A DNA stretch of 64,000 nt, from positions 992,001 through 1,056,000 of the forward strand of contig CAWEGO010000002.1 in assembly GCA_963808725.1 (NCBI GenBank). The letters run 5' to 3'. The stretch comes from JAHFUA01 sp963808725. GTDB lineage: Bacteria > Acidobacteriota > Terriglobia > Terriglobales > Acidobacteriaceae. Under the pieces are notes generated by a model that saw only the letters and a program-made list of their open reading frames with translations, did not search any database and was not told the DNA's origin. Below are positions 1 to 8,638 of this stretch, piece by piece (position 1 is the stretch's first letter; every line of letters begins with the position of its first letter). The position numbers were made by a program, and so were the translations under genes.

Positions 1-437
1 ACTGCCTGGCGGCCGTCGGCGTTACAGGTCCACTTGTCCAACGCCAAGATGCCGGCAAAATCTTTCAGGTTCCGGATACCCCATAGGAAGCTTTCCGGCA
101 GGTAGTCCAACACCTGGCCTTGCGCCGGATCGACTACATAGCGGGAGCCGAATTGCAGTCCCGGTTCGCAGGAGACCTTCTTTCCGCCCAGTTCAATTAC
201 CAACTCGGGCGTATGCCCGACGAGCCATGCGCTGACTTCAATCACCTCCGCCGCCGGCATGGGCAATCCGATGCGCAGACCCAGCCGCGTCGCCAGCAAG
301 TCATTGGCCAGAACCCGGATGTGCTGCGGGTTGTTCTGAAACTTAACTACGTAAAAGTTGCCGTCCGAGATGCGCATCAGGTGACCCTGTGCGCCCCCCC
401 GCATACGCCGAATATGCTGGACGGCAATCAATGCCAT
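1..437 (-). CDS. HipA-like kinase-domain protein, N-terminal part (cut by window start)
   Basis: The reading frame opens at the ATG at 437 on the minus strand, with GGAGG about 12 bases upstream, and stays open for 145 codons to the window edge, so the C-terminus is missing. It starts MALIAVQHIRRMRGG and contains VVKFQNNPQ near residue 32, whose lysine could be the ATP-binding lysine, and GLQFGSRYV near residue 103. I recognise the pattern of HipA-like kinase proteins in acidobacteria; the toxin role of true HipA is not implied. It lies just downstream of the terminase-like gene on the same strand. The catalytic half is outside the window, so activity cannot be judged. Confidence 0.7.
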   Translation of the reverse strand, partial: MALIAVQHIRRMRGGAQGHLMRISDGNFYVVKFQNNPQHIRVLANDLLATRLGLRIGLPMPAAEVIEVSAWLVGHTPELVIELGGKKVSCEPGLQFGSRYVVDPAQGQVLDYLPESFLWGIRNLKDFAGILALDKWTCNADGRQA

Positions 438-523
438 TGCAGCAGCTTACCTCCGGCGGTCACGAACGGGAAGGAACTCGAGTCTTGTTCCGAATCCGAA
501 ACATAAGCAAGCAAACGCTTTCA

Positions 524-2113
524 TCAAACTTCCGTCGTCCGCAAGAGCTTTGGGAATGACGTTCCCTTCCGGGAAAGGCGTCCCACATCGGCCTGCCTGA
601 CCATCTGCGCGATGGCCATGGCCAGCACGCAATCGTCGTGGGCGCCCCCGGCGGCGCCAGAGGTTGTGTCGGCGTGGCGCACGAAGGTCCGGCACTCTTG
701 CAGCAGACGCCGGCTGAAGAATAGCTCCGGCGCGTCGGCAAGCATCACCGCCAGGTGCTCGATCATCGCAGGACGGGTGGTCCGTGATGTCAGCCAGCCC
801 GGCTGGCCGTTTTCCTCATACAAGTTCGGGTAGTGATGACGGTCCGTCAAGTAGGCCAGTACGGCGTGGCCGTGGTTGTTCCTCTCGACCGCAATCAACG
901 CTTCGCAGTATTCGCGCCCCAGCCTCGCCACCCACCGCGCCAACTCGCGGGGAGTGAAGTGGCCGAGCAATTCGGCGCACTGCATGCCGCTGGAGCGTTC
1001 GATTACCTGCGCGCAAGCGTAGTCGCCACGCGCACCGCCCCCCGCCGGATCCACGCCGATGATCCATGACTTCTGGTTCCGACTCGCCCGGGCAGGTGGA
1101 AACCGGATCTGCAGCCGCCGGTTGTCGTGTATCTCCAAGGGCTCGCCGCAGTTTGCCAGCCGTTGCTCGATCGCCGTCAACTCGAACACGCATTCTCCGG
1201 AAGAAAGGAAACAGCTCTCGGCATCTTCGGCATACTCCTGCGCAAAACGGCCGCGGAACTCCGCCTGGATCTCGCGCCGAAACGCGATCTGCGCCGGCTC
1301 GAGCCCGTACTTCATGGTAAGTTGCTCCTCTTCCTCGCTCAGCGGCAGTACGTTCACGGCTTGGCGCCGGTATGAAGTCTCCCACCACCAGGGGAAGAAA
1401 TGCCGGACGTAGCCTTTCTCCTCCGCGTGCTGCCACTGGTCGTAGAAGCAGCCGCCGGCGCCGCAGGGCGTGGATTCCAGCACGATTTCGCCGTCCGGCG
1501 GCACCGCTGCCAGCAGCGAAGCCAGGGTCTCGCCCGGATCACGCGGCCAGCGGGCCACCTCCGAACAATGCAGGTTGCGGATGGTGAGCCCGCGGCCAGC
1601 GTTGGGGTCCGCCGCCGTCTCTACCCGGTACTCGCTGTCCAGGTGGGGGAAGACGATCTGGCGGACGTTGGCGCGCGACGTCGCCAGCGCGCCCTTGCGC
1701 AGCCGTTCCGGCAGGTTCTCCAGGAAGCGGCGCACGATGCGGAACAACTCCTCGGCCGAAGCCATGTCGTGCGTCACCTGCACGCTCACCGTCCCCGGCC
1801 GGGTGATGGTGTGCAGGAAGAATCGCGCCGCCACCCAGGTGGTCACTCCAACCTGACGCGCCTTCAGCACGATGTTGCGCCGTCCGTAGAGCCGGGAAAA
1901 CTCGCGCTGCGCCCGGTTGGGCGCCAGCGGCAAGCGATTTCCCAGCTTGTCGCGGATCTGCAACAGCCGCAAGCCCAGGAAGTCGCGGAGGGTGGCATGC
2001 GACCGCCCCTCCGGCCGCTCCAGCCCGCCAATGCGCCGCCAGCCACAGAGATCACGGGGTTCCCAGTCCAGCCGCCTCCCCAGGGTGACCAACAGCTCCA
2101 GATCGTCGATCAA
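524..2113 (-). CDS. Phage terminase large-subunit-like ATPase/nuclease
   Basis: The 529-residue product has the two-domain plan of large terminases, which cut and pump phage DNA into capsids. An ATPase part has a Walker A-like KARQVGVTT at residues 84-92, a Walker B-like segment LHCSEVARW with Glu185, and the coupling motif ESTP at 213-216. A RNase H-fold nuclease part has IGVDPAGGGARGDYA with Asp355, then AVERNNHGHA, and AHDDCVLAMA near the C-terminus. All key acidic residues appear present. No portal, capsid or protease gene is visible in the 7 kb upstream, so this is either a prophage remnant or a retained gene with a host role. It ends 87 bases before the HipA-like start. Confidence 0.87.
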   Translation of the reverse strand: MIDDLELLVTLGRRLDWEPRDLCGWRRIGGLERPEGRSHATLRDFLGLRLLQIRDKLGNRLPLAPNRAQREFSRLYGRRNIVLKARQVGVTTWVAARFFLHTITRPGTVSVQVTHDMASAEELFRIVRRFLENLPERLRKGALATSRANVRQIVFPHLDSEYRVETAADPNAGRGLTIRNLHCSEVARWPRDPGETLASLLAAVPPDGEIVLESTPCGAGGCFYDQWQHAEEKGYVRHFFPWWWETSYRRQAVNVLPLSEEEEQLTMKYGLEPAQIAFRREIQAEFRGRFAQEYAEDAESCFLSSGECVFELTAIEQRLANCGEPLEIHDNRRLQIRFPPARASRNQKSWIIGVDPAGGGARGDYACAQVIERSSGMQCAELLGHFTPRELARWVARLGREYCEALIAVERNNHGHAVLAYLTDRHHYPNLYEENGQPGWLTSRTTRPAMIEHLAVMLADAPELFFSRRLLQECRTFVRHADTTSGAAGGAHDDCVLAMAIAQMVRQADVGRLSRKGTSFPKLLRTTEV

Positions 2114-2151
2114 AGCTGGACTACGGCATCACGGAATGGCCACAGCGCGGC

Positions 2152-5100
2152 TCACTGCAGCCTCTCCACCACGACATCGATGCCATACTGCGGCGAACCG
2201 CAACTGGAGCAGGTCACCGTAGTGTTGTACGAAATCGCCTGGCTGGCGCCTACGTGCATGTTCCACTGGCCGCTGACCTGTCCCCCGGAATTGACCTTGG
2301 TGAGATCGAGGCTGGAGCTGCCGAAACTTTCCGCGCCGCTGCCGGTGTTTGCCGACAGGCTGAAGGCCGCGGTGCCGCTCGATCCCGCCACCATGGTCCA
2401 CAGGGCGAGCGTCACGCGATACGTCCCGGCGCCGGAAGGCGTGTAGAGCGTGGTATTCCCGATCGAGGCCGTCTGCGCGGTGAGCGAGGCAGCGGCCACA
2501 CGCACGGCTGCTGCCTGGGAAACAAGCTGCCCGCTCGAATTCGTGCCCAGGAAGTTGGCGGACGTGGGGACCGTCGCGCCGTTAACCTGGGCCACGGTCG
2601 GGTTGGGATAGGTGCCGCTGAGGTCGCCGCCCGCCGTGCCGCTCGGCGGCAGAGAAGAAGGCGTCCCGCCGACCTGCGCATACGCCACCTGGCCGCAATT
2701 GGCATTGCCGCTGGCTGCGATCCCCTTGGAATATTGGCCAGAACTGCACTGGCTCGGAGTGGCAGCCAGCGCTGTGGCCGTGCTGGCGTTCCCGGTGAGC
2801 GGACCGGTGACGCTGGCAAAGGTAGCGTTGCCGTTTACGTCGATCGCGCACAGTTTGGTGACGTCGTCGGTCGCGAGGCAGTCGAAGAGATCGGCGGTCT
2901 GGCCGCTGGTTCTCACCCGGGCCGCGATGGTGGGCTTGCTGCTGAAAGGCGTGACAAAGGTGTAGCCGGAGTTGGGAGTCACCTCGCCGAACACATGGAA
3001 GCCTAAAGGATAGAACGCGACGAATGCGCCATCGGCGGAATCGTTGTAATTCAGATTGCCGGCGATCTCCGTATTGTTGCCGGGGTAGTAATTACCGCCG
3101 ATCGTGGCGAAGACGGCGGCTACGCTGTTCACGGTGAGTCCGGACCCGCTGCGCACAACATTGTCCCGATAGACGTTGTAGTCGGTACCGGCGTCGGCCA
3201 CCACCGGAAAAGCCCCCGAGACCTGGCCACCGCTCGGCCACTGGAAGGTGCTGTTGGTGACGCTGTTGCCGTTGCCGCGCACGTGTACCCCACCGGTATT
3301 GACGCCGTCGGCCGTCAACTGCGTAATGTGCGCGTTGCCCAGCAACTCCATGGCGTAGTTTGGATAGTAGGTAAGCACGGGAAAACCATACACGTGGATC
3401 TTGTTGTACTGGTTGTCGCCGGCGTCATCGACGATGCCGGCGTTGGTCATGTTCCAGGCGGTCACGTCGCTGATCTGGTTGTCGCTGGCGGTAGTGAGAA
3501 AGTGCAGGCCGTTCAGCGGCCGCGCGCTGGCGGCATAGTCCGACGATTCGAAGGCGATGGAAACGTCGCGGATGCGGGCCTCGTAGAATTCAGCCCCGCT
3601 GCCGGAGGCCTCGCCCAGTTGAATGCCCTCGCCGGTGGTGGCGAGCACGCGCTTTACCTTGACGCGCTGGAGCTGCCAGCCCTTGCCCATGAGCAACTGC
3701 AGGCCGTAGCTCGCCTGCAGGTTGCCGTCCACGGTCAGGTCGGTGATTCTGCAGTTCAGCGGCAGCGAACTATTGCTCTTGCTCACTACCGCCGTGGCGC
3801 TCGCGCTCACGGTCAGGAAGGTGACATCCACGCCCGCACCCACCAGGTTCACGCACTTGCCGTTGTCCGGCAGGGCGATCGCCCCCGTGTAGGTGGTCGC
3901 CCCAAGATACACGGTACCACCGGTGGAAGAGAGCGCATTGATGCACGTCTGGGCGTTGGGCGCCATGCACAATTGGGCCACGTTGGACGCGGACACACCG
4001 CCGGAGAACGAGGCGGCCCCGGCCGCATTGTCGATCGACCACGTCGGGTTGATCGCGCTGGCCGGCCCGTAAGCGTAAACGCCCTTGCCGCGCAGGTTCA
4101 CGTATTCGGCTTCGTTTTGCGTGGGCCGGAGGTATGCATTGTCGCAGGCCGGCATAGCGCTCACCGTGATCGAGCTTGCGGTGGTGTTCCCGATGAAGCA
4201 GGATGCGCCGTTGACCAGGAACATGACGTCATAGCTCTGGGAGCCTGGCGTTCCGACCCACTGGAAGGTCATCTGATGATTTGTGTCGAGGGTCGCCGGG
4301 CCATTGCAGAATGTGTGCCCTTCGGTGGTGCGCCTGCCGGCGCCGTCCTTGGCGAACATCCAGAAGGTGTAGCCGGTCGATGAGTCCCCGCCGGTAACCA
4401 CGCAACCGGGGAGCACGGCCGGCGCGCCCGGCCCCGCCACCTCCACCACACCGTCACCCAGATAGGGATCGTCGTTGCTGACCGGTATGGCGCCGTCGAT
4501 CCTGGGGATGGGGTTCTCCAATATGCGCAACCCCTGCCGCGTTCCGCCGCTGGACTGAAGGAACGAAAGCCCGTTGTTGGTAGTCGTGTTCACGGACCCG
4601 ACCACGATGTTGCCACCCTGGTAGAAACCGTAGCTCGGCCCGAGCAGTTGCTGGATGTCGGCGGGCGGGGGCAACATCTCATAGAGCCCGCCGCTGGCGC
4701 CACCCACCTTCCAGGCGAAGGAATTGTTGATGAACATCCCCGAGCTGCTGCTATTGCCGCAGATGGCATGCGGCGTGGGGAAACTGGTGTCCGACCAGGT
4801 GTTGCTCAAGGCGAGGAAATATTGCGCCCCGCCGATATCCCAGAAGCAGGGCGCCGTGGCTTGCCCGTCCCATCCATTATTGATGTGGGAGAGCGTGATC
4901 GGCACGGGACCGAAGCTGGGTCCGAGCAGGAGAAACTGCTTGTTGGCCTCGCTTAACAAGCCGTCGACACTGACGGGATCATTGGCGCCTGTCAGCCAGA
5001 GAGCGCTCCCGGTCAGGTTTCCCACTTCACCATACTTGATGTGATACCCGCCGGCGTCGAACTTGTACCCATACTGCCCGAAGCTCACATTGTTGTTGAA

Positions 5101-6372
5101 GAAGATCTCGTTCTTGGCGTTGGCGGAGGGCCCGATGTGAAAACCGATACCTCCACCCGGGGTACAAGTGACATTGTAGAACTTGCCGTCCTCCACGTTG
5201 GTCTGGGAGGTGGGGGAGATATCCACGCAGGTGAAATTCGGCGTGCTGATGTCACCCTGCGGCGCCGCGGTGATGGTCAGGCGGTTCAGCGCCAGCCGGG
5301 TGGCGGTCCAACCGCTGGCGCCGGTCTTGTCCCAGGCAACGCCCGCAGTCGCGTAGGTTGAGGTGCAGTTGTCGCGCCAATGACCGTAGATCGCGAGGTC
5401 CTGAAGGCCGAGGTTGTACGCATTGTCGGCGTTGACCACCGGCCCGCTGCCGTCGCCACAGTAGGCAAAACCGGTCGAGTCGGCGGCGCCTCCGATCTTG
5501 TAATTTCCGGTATTGCTCAGGTTGAGCGGCGCGGTGAGCTTCATCCAGAAGAAGTTGGTCGAACCGGGAAGCTGGATGGACCCGCCATTGTTTGCCAGCG
5601 TCGCAATGGCGGTGTTGGCGGCGGTAGTATCGTCGACGATCAGGTTGCCGATGACGCCGAAATCGCGGAAGTCGGCTGCCTGCTTGGCCTGTTCGACGAA
5701 CTTGGTGCCATTGTAGGTCGGCTGTTGACCGGTGGCGCTAGGAGGGTCCAGGTTCTGGCCCTGGAGCTGCCCGGCATTGAAGCTCGCGGGAATGCCCCTC
5801 AATTGCGAGTAAGCGTAGTCGTTGGCCGCCGCCACCACATCGCCGGTACGACCGTTAAACGCGGTGACGACCAGGGGGAAAGGGCCGTGGAAACCGGCCA
5901 GGGCGGCCGCGATGGTGCTATCCACATACTGGCGCGACGCCACCTGAATGGCCACGGCGCTGGGCACGATCTTGGAGCGAATCGCGGCGATCGTGGTTGT
6001 GGTCGTCGCTGGCACCGACCAATATTCTTCGCTGGTGGATCCATCGTCCAGCTTGAAGACCACCTTGTAATAAGTGCCGTCCGGCGTTCCGCCGGAATTG
6101 GGCACGAGGGCAAGGCTGATGGCGCCCTCGGGACCGATAGCCACGGCCATGGTTCCCGCAGCCACGGCGAGATTGTTTGCGCTGGTAAACTCGGGCCACG
6201 AAATTACGAGCGTGCCGCTGGCGGGAGTGCCGTCGGCCCGATACACCACATCCTGCACCGTGGTGGTGCTTCCGGCCGGGGCCTGCGCCGCCATTCTCAC
6301 GGCCAGCAGCAGCGAGATCAGGCAACAAAAAAGCCGCCCGCGGCGGCTCGGATTGAGCATTCTTGTTTTCAT
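2152..6372 (-). CDS. Secreted giant beta-helix protein with phage tail-fibre motifs
   Basis: I place the start at the ATG at 6372, because the protein then opens MKTRMLNPSRRGRLFCC and continues into a hydrophobic stretch ending VRMAAQA, a plausible signal peptide; the frame is open up to 6432. The product is about 1406 residues. It has two pectate-lyase-like right-handed beta-helix regions: one begins near residue 235 (DFGVIGNLIVDDTTAAN), the other lies near residues 800-1110. Near the C-terminus are GPLTGNASTATALA and GGDLSGTYPNPTVAQ, both typical of phage tail fibres, then a small jelly-roll-like end. Such proteins bind or cleave polysaccharide, but the enzyme activity is not predictable from the sequence. 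It sits 38 bases before the terminase gene. Confidence 0.75.
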   Translation of the reverse strand: MKTRMLNPSRRGRLFCCLISLLLAVRMAAQAPAGSTTTVQDVVYRADGTPASGTLVISWPEFTSANNLAVAAGTMAVAIGPEGAISLALVPNSGGTPDGTYYKVVFKLDDGSTSEEYWSVPATTTTTIAAIRSKIVPSAVAIQVASRQYVDSTIAAALAGFHGPFPLVVTAFNGRTGDVVAAANDYAYSQLRGIPASFNAGQLQGQNLDPPSATGQQPTYNGTKFVEQAKQAADFRDFGVIGNLIVDDTTAANTAIATLANNGGSIQLPGSTNFFWMKLTAPLNLSNTGNYKIGGAADSTGFAYCGDGSGPVVNADNAYNLGLQDLAIYGHWRDNCTSTYATAGVAWDKTGASGWTATRLALNRLTITAAPQGDISTPNFTCVDISPTSQTNVEDGKFYNVTCTPGGGIGFHIGPSANAKNEIFFNNNVSFGQYGYKFDAGGYHIKYGEVGNLTGSALWLTGANDPVSVDGLLSEANKQFLLLGPSFGPVPITLSHINNGWDGQATAPCFWDIGGAQYFLALSNTWSDTSFPTPHAICGNSSSSGMFINNSFAWKVGGASGGLYEMLPPPADIQQLLGPSYGFYQGGNIVVGSVNTTTNNGLSFLQSSGGTRQGLRILENPIPRIDGAIPVSNDDPYLGDGVVEVAGPGAPAVLPGCVVTGGDSSTGYTFWMFAKDGAGRRTTEGHTFCNGPATLDTNHQMTFQWVGTPGSQSYDVMFLVNGASCFIGNTTASSITVSAMPACDNAYLRPTQNEAEYVNLRGKGVYAYGPASAINPTWSIDNAAGAASFSGGVSASNVAQLCMAPNAQTCINALSSTGGTVYLGATTYTGAIALPDNGKCVNLVGAGVDVTFLTVSASATAVVSKSNSSLPLNCRITDLTVDGNLQASYGLQLLMGKGWQLQRVKVKRVLATTGEGIQLGEASGSGAEFYEARIRDVSIAFESSDYAASARPLNGLHFLTTASDNQISDVTAWNMTNAGIVDDAGDNQYNKIHVYGFPVLTYYPNYAMELLGNAHITQLTADGVNTGGVHVRGNGNSVTNSTFQWPSGGQVSGAFPVVADAGTDYNVYRDNVVRSGSGLTVNSVAAVFATIGGNYYPGNNTEIAGNLNYNDSADGAFVAFYPLGFHVFGEVTPNSGYTFVTPFSSKPTIAARVRTSGQTADLFDCLATDDVTKLCAIDVNGNATFASVTGPLTGNASTATALAATPSQCSSGQYSKGIAASGNANCGQVAYAQVGGTPSSLPPSGTAGGDLSGTYPNPTVAQVNGATVPTSANFLGTNSSGQLVSQAAAVRVAAASLTAQTASIGNTTLYTPSGAGTYRVTLALWTMVAGSSGTAAFSLSANTGSGAESFGSSSLDLTKVNSGGQVSGQWNMHVGASQAISYNTTVTCSSCGSPQYGIDVVVERLQ

Positions 6373-6465
6373 CTGCTTCGGACCAAACTGGGCGGCTCGC
6401 CTGGGCAAAACCAGCCGAGCCTCGCTCCGCATGACAGTGGAGAGAAGTAGAAAACTGCAGGCCAG

Positions 6466-6936
6466 CTACTTCATGACAATTATGATTTGCCGGCGCCGGC
6501 GTAGTTGCGTATGAAATTCTCCACGCTGCGCACGTAGAACGTCCGCGAAGTCGACCACCGGACGCCGCTCCTCGATCAACTCCATGGCCTCTTGCAGGTC
6601 CCATCCCTGCACACGGAGCAGCGCCAGCGCCATCATGGGAGCGCGGTGGACGCCCGCAGCACAGTGGGTCAAAATCTTGTGTTCCGGGTTCTCCAGCGCC
6701 GCCAAGGCGAACTCGATCGCAGGTTGGAAGACCTCCGCCGACTTGGGCTGGAAGTCGTCATCCACCCGGTTCCAGAACACCTCGATGCCATAGCCCTCAG
6801 CCAGCGGCGTGTCGTCGAACTCCACCTGCATGTCGATGATGTGCGTGACCCCGGCCGCGGCCACCTTGGCCATGTTCGCGTCCGTCCAGATACCGCCGCC
6901 CACGGCAATGCGTGGAGTCGCCCAAGTCAGATCCAT
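6466..6936 (-). CDS. Dual-specificity / tyrosine phosphatase-like protein
   Basis: The start is taken as the ATG at 6936 (MDLTWATPRIAVGG), because the 18 residues encoded farther upstream are mostly Arg and Pro. The product is about 156 residues. It has the complete Cys-dependent phosphatase loop HCAAGVHRAP, fitting HCx5R with nucleophile Cys and phosphate-binding Arg. A possible general acid is in NRVDDDFQP upstream, the position expected for the WPD-type Asp. The family dephosphorylates Ser/Thr/Tyr or phosphorylated small molecules. It is the first gene after the short TTG-started gene at 7303 and precedes the beta-helix gene. The C-terminus RRRRQIIIVMK is unusually basic. Confidence 0.75.
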   Translation of the reverse strand: MDLTWATPRIAVGGGIWTDANMAKVAAAGVTHIIDMQVEFDDTPLAEGYGIEVFWNRVDDDFQPKSAEVFQPAIEFALAALENPEHKILTHCAAGVHRAPMMALALLRVQGWDLQEAMELIEERRPVVDFADVLRAQRGEFHTQLRRRRQIIIVMK

Positions 6937-6991
6937 CGGTCGAGTTCGCCGCGGCCCCCATCGTGGCGGCCTGCGGCGCAAGATTCTCATT

Positions 6992-7303
6992 CTACCCTAC
7001 CGATGGATTTACGCTGTCGAACGTCACCGCCGTATTCCCTGCCGCTTCCGTCCCGCTGTTCTCGCCAGTCTCCGGCGTGCGCAGGAACCGCAACAGCAGA
7101 GCGGCCAGCGATTCGTCCTCCACTTCCTCCGCTGCGCCGTTTGCCAGCCTGGCAGGGAGCGTCGGTGCGCGCTCGCCCAGCGACTCCGCCGCCTCGATCA
7201 GGCTCGCCACAATCTTGGGCGTGGCTTTCTGTACTACCGCTGCCCACTGGCGTTGCGTATCGCTGCGGCGGCTGCGCTTCAGGTTGGCGCCCCGCTTCGG
7301 CAA
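6992..7303 (-). CDS. Small hypothetical protein with TTG start
   Basis: The 103-residue frame begins with TTG at 7303, preceded by GGGGAG seven bases upstream, which supports this unusual start. The N-terminus is basic (MPKRGANLKRSRRSDTQ), followed by an amphipathic stretch WAAVVQKATPKIVASLIEAAESL and an acidic middle. A small terminase subunit or DNA-binding accessory protein would fit the position but I see no diagnostic motif. It ends just before the phosphatase gene and starts just beyond the stem-loop at 7323-7354. I do not recognise it. Confidence 0.5.
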   Translation of the reverse strand: MPKRGANLKRSRRSDTQRQWAAVVQKATPKIVASLIEAAESLGERAPTLPARLANGAAEEVEDESLAALLLRFLRTPETGENSGTEAAGNTAVTFDSVNPSVG

Positions 7304-7322
7304 TGGCTTCTCCCCGAAAACA

Positions 7323-7354
7323 AATGCGGGAGCGCCAGACGGCGCTCCCGCATT
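7323..7354 (-). terminator. Stem-loop terminator
   Basis: A perfect 14-bp stem (7323-7336 with 7341-7354) closes a four-base AGAC loop. On the minus strand it is followed by a short T-rich run (TTGTTTTC). It lies between the stop of the sigma-like gene at 7422 and the TTG start at 7303, so it probably ends or attenuates transcription from the regulator into the downstream genes. Confidence 0.7.
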
Positions 7355-7421
7355 CTTTTCTTCACTTCTAAGTTCAGAATAGCATTTTCAACTGGCCCAT
7401 AGTGCCACCTAGCGGAAAACT

Positions 7422-7940
7422 TTATTGCTTTGCGGCACAGTTAGTTGCGGGATTTTCGCCGCCGCCGGCCCCTTGACAAGCTGGCGCGGTCTGATCGGAG
7501 GAGGCTGAGGGAAACGGCCGCAGCAGCCCCACTTCCAGAAAAATCTCGCTCAGCAAGTCCAGCGTCCGCGGGAACCGCCTCGCCACCGTGCGCCGGCTGC
7601 AGCCCATCAGCACGGCGGTTTCGTCCCAGGTATAGTCCTGCAGCACGATGCGCGCCACCAGCTCGCGCGCGAATTCATCGAGTCTTTCCAGGCAGCGCTC
7701 CACGTCGTGCACCAGGATGACGACATCTTCAAAACTGTGCACGTGATACGAGGTGACCCGCGCACGAAAGAACTCGCGCCCCAATAGCGACGGCAGCCGG
7801 CCGATATCCATGGACATGTGGAAGTAGCGCCGTAAAAGCCCCATGGTGCGGCCGCGATAGGCCGTGATGGTCACGCCCTCAGCTTGCGGTTTGCATCCCC
7901 CTTGGGAGCGAGCCACATTGGTAGATGGTGAGACGATCAT
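7422..7940 (-). CDS. Sigma-70 region-4-like DNA-binding protein
   Basis: The start is the ATG at 7940 (MIVSPSTNVARSQGG), which overlaps the stop of the zinc-ribbon gene in an ATGA arrangement. The product is about 172 residues. Residues roughly 75-125 hold a helical segment (DEFARELVARIVLQDYTWDE) followed by a helix-turn-helix, TAVLMGCSRRTVARRFPRTL, like region 4 of ECF sigma factors; I see no region 2, so it is not a complete sigma factor. Small proteins of this kind serve as late regulators in phages. The C-terminus is low-complexity and rich in Gly, Ala and Pro. Target promoters are unknown. Confidence 0.65.
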   Translation of the reverse strand: MIVSPSTNVARSQGGCKPQAEGVTITAYRGRTMGLLRRYFHMSMDIGRLPSLLGREFFRARVTSYHVHSFEDVVILVHDVERCLERLDEFARELVARIVLQDYTWDETAVLMGCSRRTVARRFPRTLDLLSEIFLEVGLLRPFPSASSDQTAPACQGAGGGENPATNCAAKQ

Positions 7941-8083
7941 GCCCGCTCCCCCTCCGCCGGTTTCGTCCGCGCCGTGCGGGACAGCTCCGCCATGACCTTG
8001 GCGCAACCTCCGCAATAGGGTGCGTTGCTGCCGTGCGGGCGCAAGCGCAGTGCCCCGCATGCCTCGCAGTACTTCAACTCCAT
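7937..8083 (-). CDS. Small zinc-ribbon protein
   Basis: This 48-residue frame begins MELKYCEACGALRL and carries CEAC and CGGC pairs about 20 residues apart, a classic zinc-ribbon or treble-clef spacing. The stop overlaps the start of the sigma-like gene by four bases, implying translational coupling. A longer frame to 8167 exists but its extra N-terminus is Arg-rich and probably not coding. Zinc binding is inferred from the cysteine spacing; a nucleic-acid-binding accessory role beside the region-4-like protein is plausible but not shown. Confidence 0.6.
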   Translation of the reverse strand: MELKYCEACGALRLRPHGSNAPYCGGCAKVMAELSRTARTKPAEGERA

Positions 8084-8256
8084 TCGAATGATCTGCAGCT
8101 CTTCCGCCCACAATCGCCTCCGGTCCCAGCGCCGACGCAACAAAAAAGCCCTGCACCGCATGCGCACCCCATCGGGGCTCGCTTACGGTGCAGGGCTCGC
8201 TTGTGTTGCGACGACCTGCTTGGTTTATTTAGTTTTCAAAACTCACGCCCGCCGGA

Positions 8257-8541
8257 TCACCCTCCGGACAGCAACGGGCGGTCTTTGCGGCGGCAGAAGT
8301 ATCCTTCCTCGTAGCCGGACTTCAGCACCTGGCCGTTCTGCACTACGATCGAAAGCCGCCCGCTGAAATGGATGGCGTGCAGCAGCCGCTCCATGGCAGC
8401 AGAAAGCATTGCGGACTCGCAGACTTTGCGGCGAAACTCGAGGAATTCCCGGCTGCCCGCCGGTTCCTCCGGAAATGGCGCAGCACCTGAATCGCACATC
8501 GGAATCAGCCCACCCTTCTCGCAGACATACAAGGTGCTCAT
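8257..8541 (-). CDS. Hypothetical small protein divergent from the repressor
   Basis: The frame is open from ATG 8541 (MSTLYVCEKGGL) for 94 residues. However, a strong promoter (8542-8571) abuts that ATG, so its transcript would begin near 8535 and the more likely start is the ATG at 8499 (MCDSGAAPFPEEPAG), giving about 80 residues. A helical middle (REFLEFRRKVCESAMLSAAM) is followed by strands (SGRLSIVVQNGQVLKSGYEE), resembling short phage-borne proteins of unknown function. Being divergent from the S24 repressor suggests it is a repressed early gene or a small antirepressor-type partner; that is inference only. Confidence 0.5.
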   Translation of the reverse strand: MSTLYVCEKGGLIPMCDSGAAPFPEEPAGSREFLEFRRKVCESAMLSAAMERLLHAIHFSGRLSIVVQNGQVLKSGYEEGYFCRRKDRPLLSGG

Positions 8542-8571
8542 GTTATATCTCTGTGGAACATGCGTTGTCAA
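8542..8571 (-). promoter_or_regulatory. Divergent promoter facing leftward
   Basis: On the minus strand, TTGACA (8566-8571) and TATAAC (8542-8547) are separated by 18 bases, a near-consensus vegetative promoter. The -10 touches the ATG at 8541, so transcription should begin a few bases inside that frame. It lies about 30 bases from the rightward repressor promoter, the classic lysogeny-switch geometry. Confidence 0.65.
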
Positions 8572-8600
8572 TAGTTTTTATTCTCTTGTCGTTATTAGGC

Positions 8601-8629
8601 TTGCATCATTTATATCCTTGCGTTATATT
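8601..8629 (+). promoter_or_regulatory. Repressor promoter with overlapping inverted repeat; probably leaderless
   Basis: TTGCAT (8601-8606) and TATATT (8624-8629) are 17 bases apart. The expected start site, about 8636, is only two to three bases before the repressor ATG at 8639, and no ribosome binding site precedes that ATG, so the message should be leaderless, as for lambda cI from its maintenance promoter. An inverted repeat CTTGC-N10-GCAAG (8617-8636) covers the -10 and could be an operator. Confidence 0.6.
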
Positions 8630-8638
8630 TTGCAAGCC

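Noticed and set aside
120..506. Rightward 128-codon frame at the window start
   Set aside because: It is the antisense shadow of the HipA-like gene at 1-437, which has a good start, ribosome site and family similarity.
1400..2446. Rightward 348-codon frame
   Set aside because: Long only because it lies opposite the terminase and beta-helix genes; the protein is Arg/His/Gln-rich with no recognisable domain.
5380..6450. Rightward 356-codon frame opposite the beta-helix gene
   Set aside because: Antisense of a high-GC gene; composition typical of a shadow frame and no start signals.
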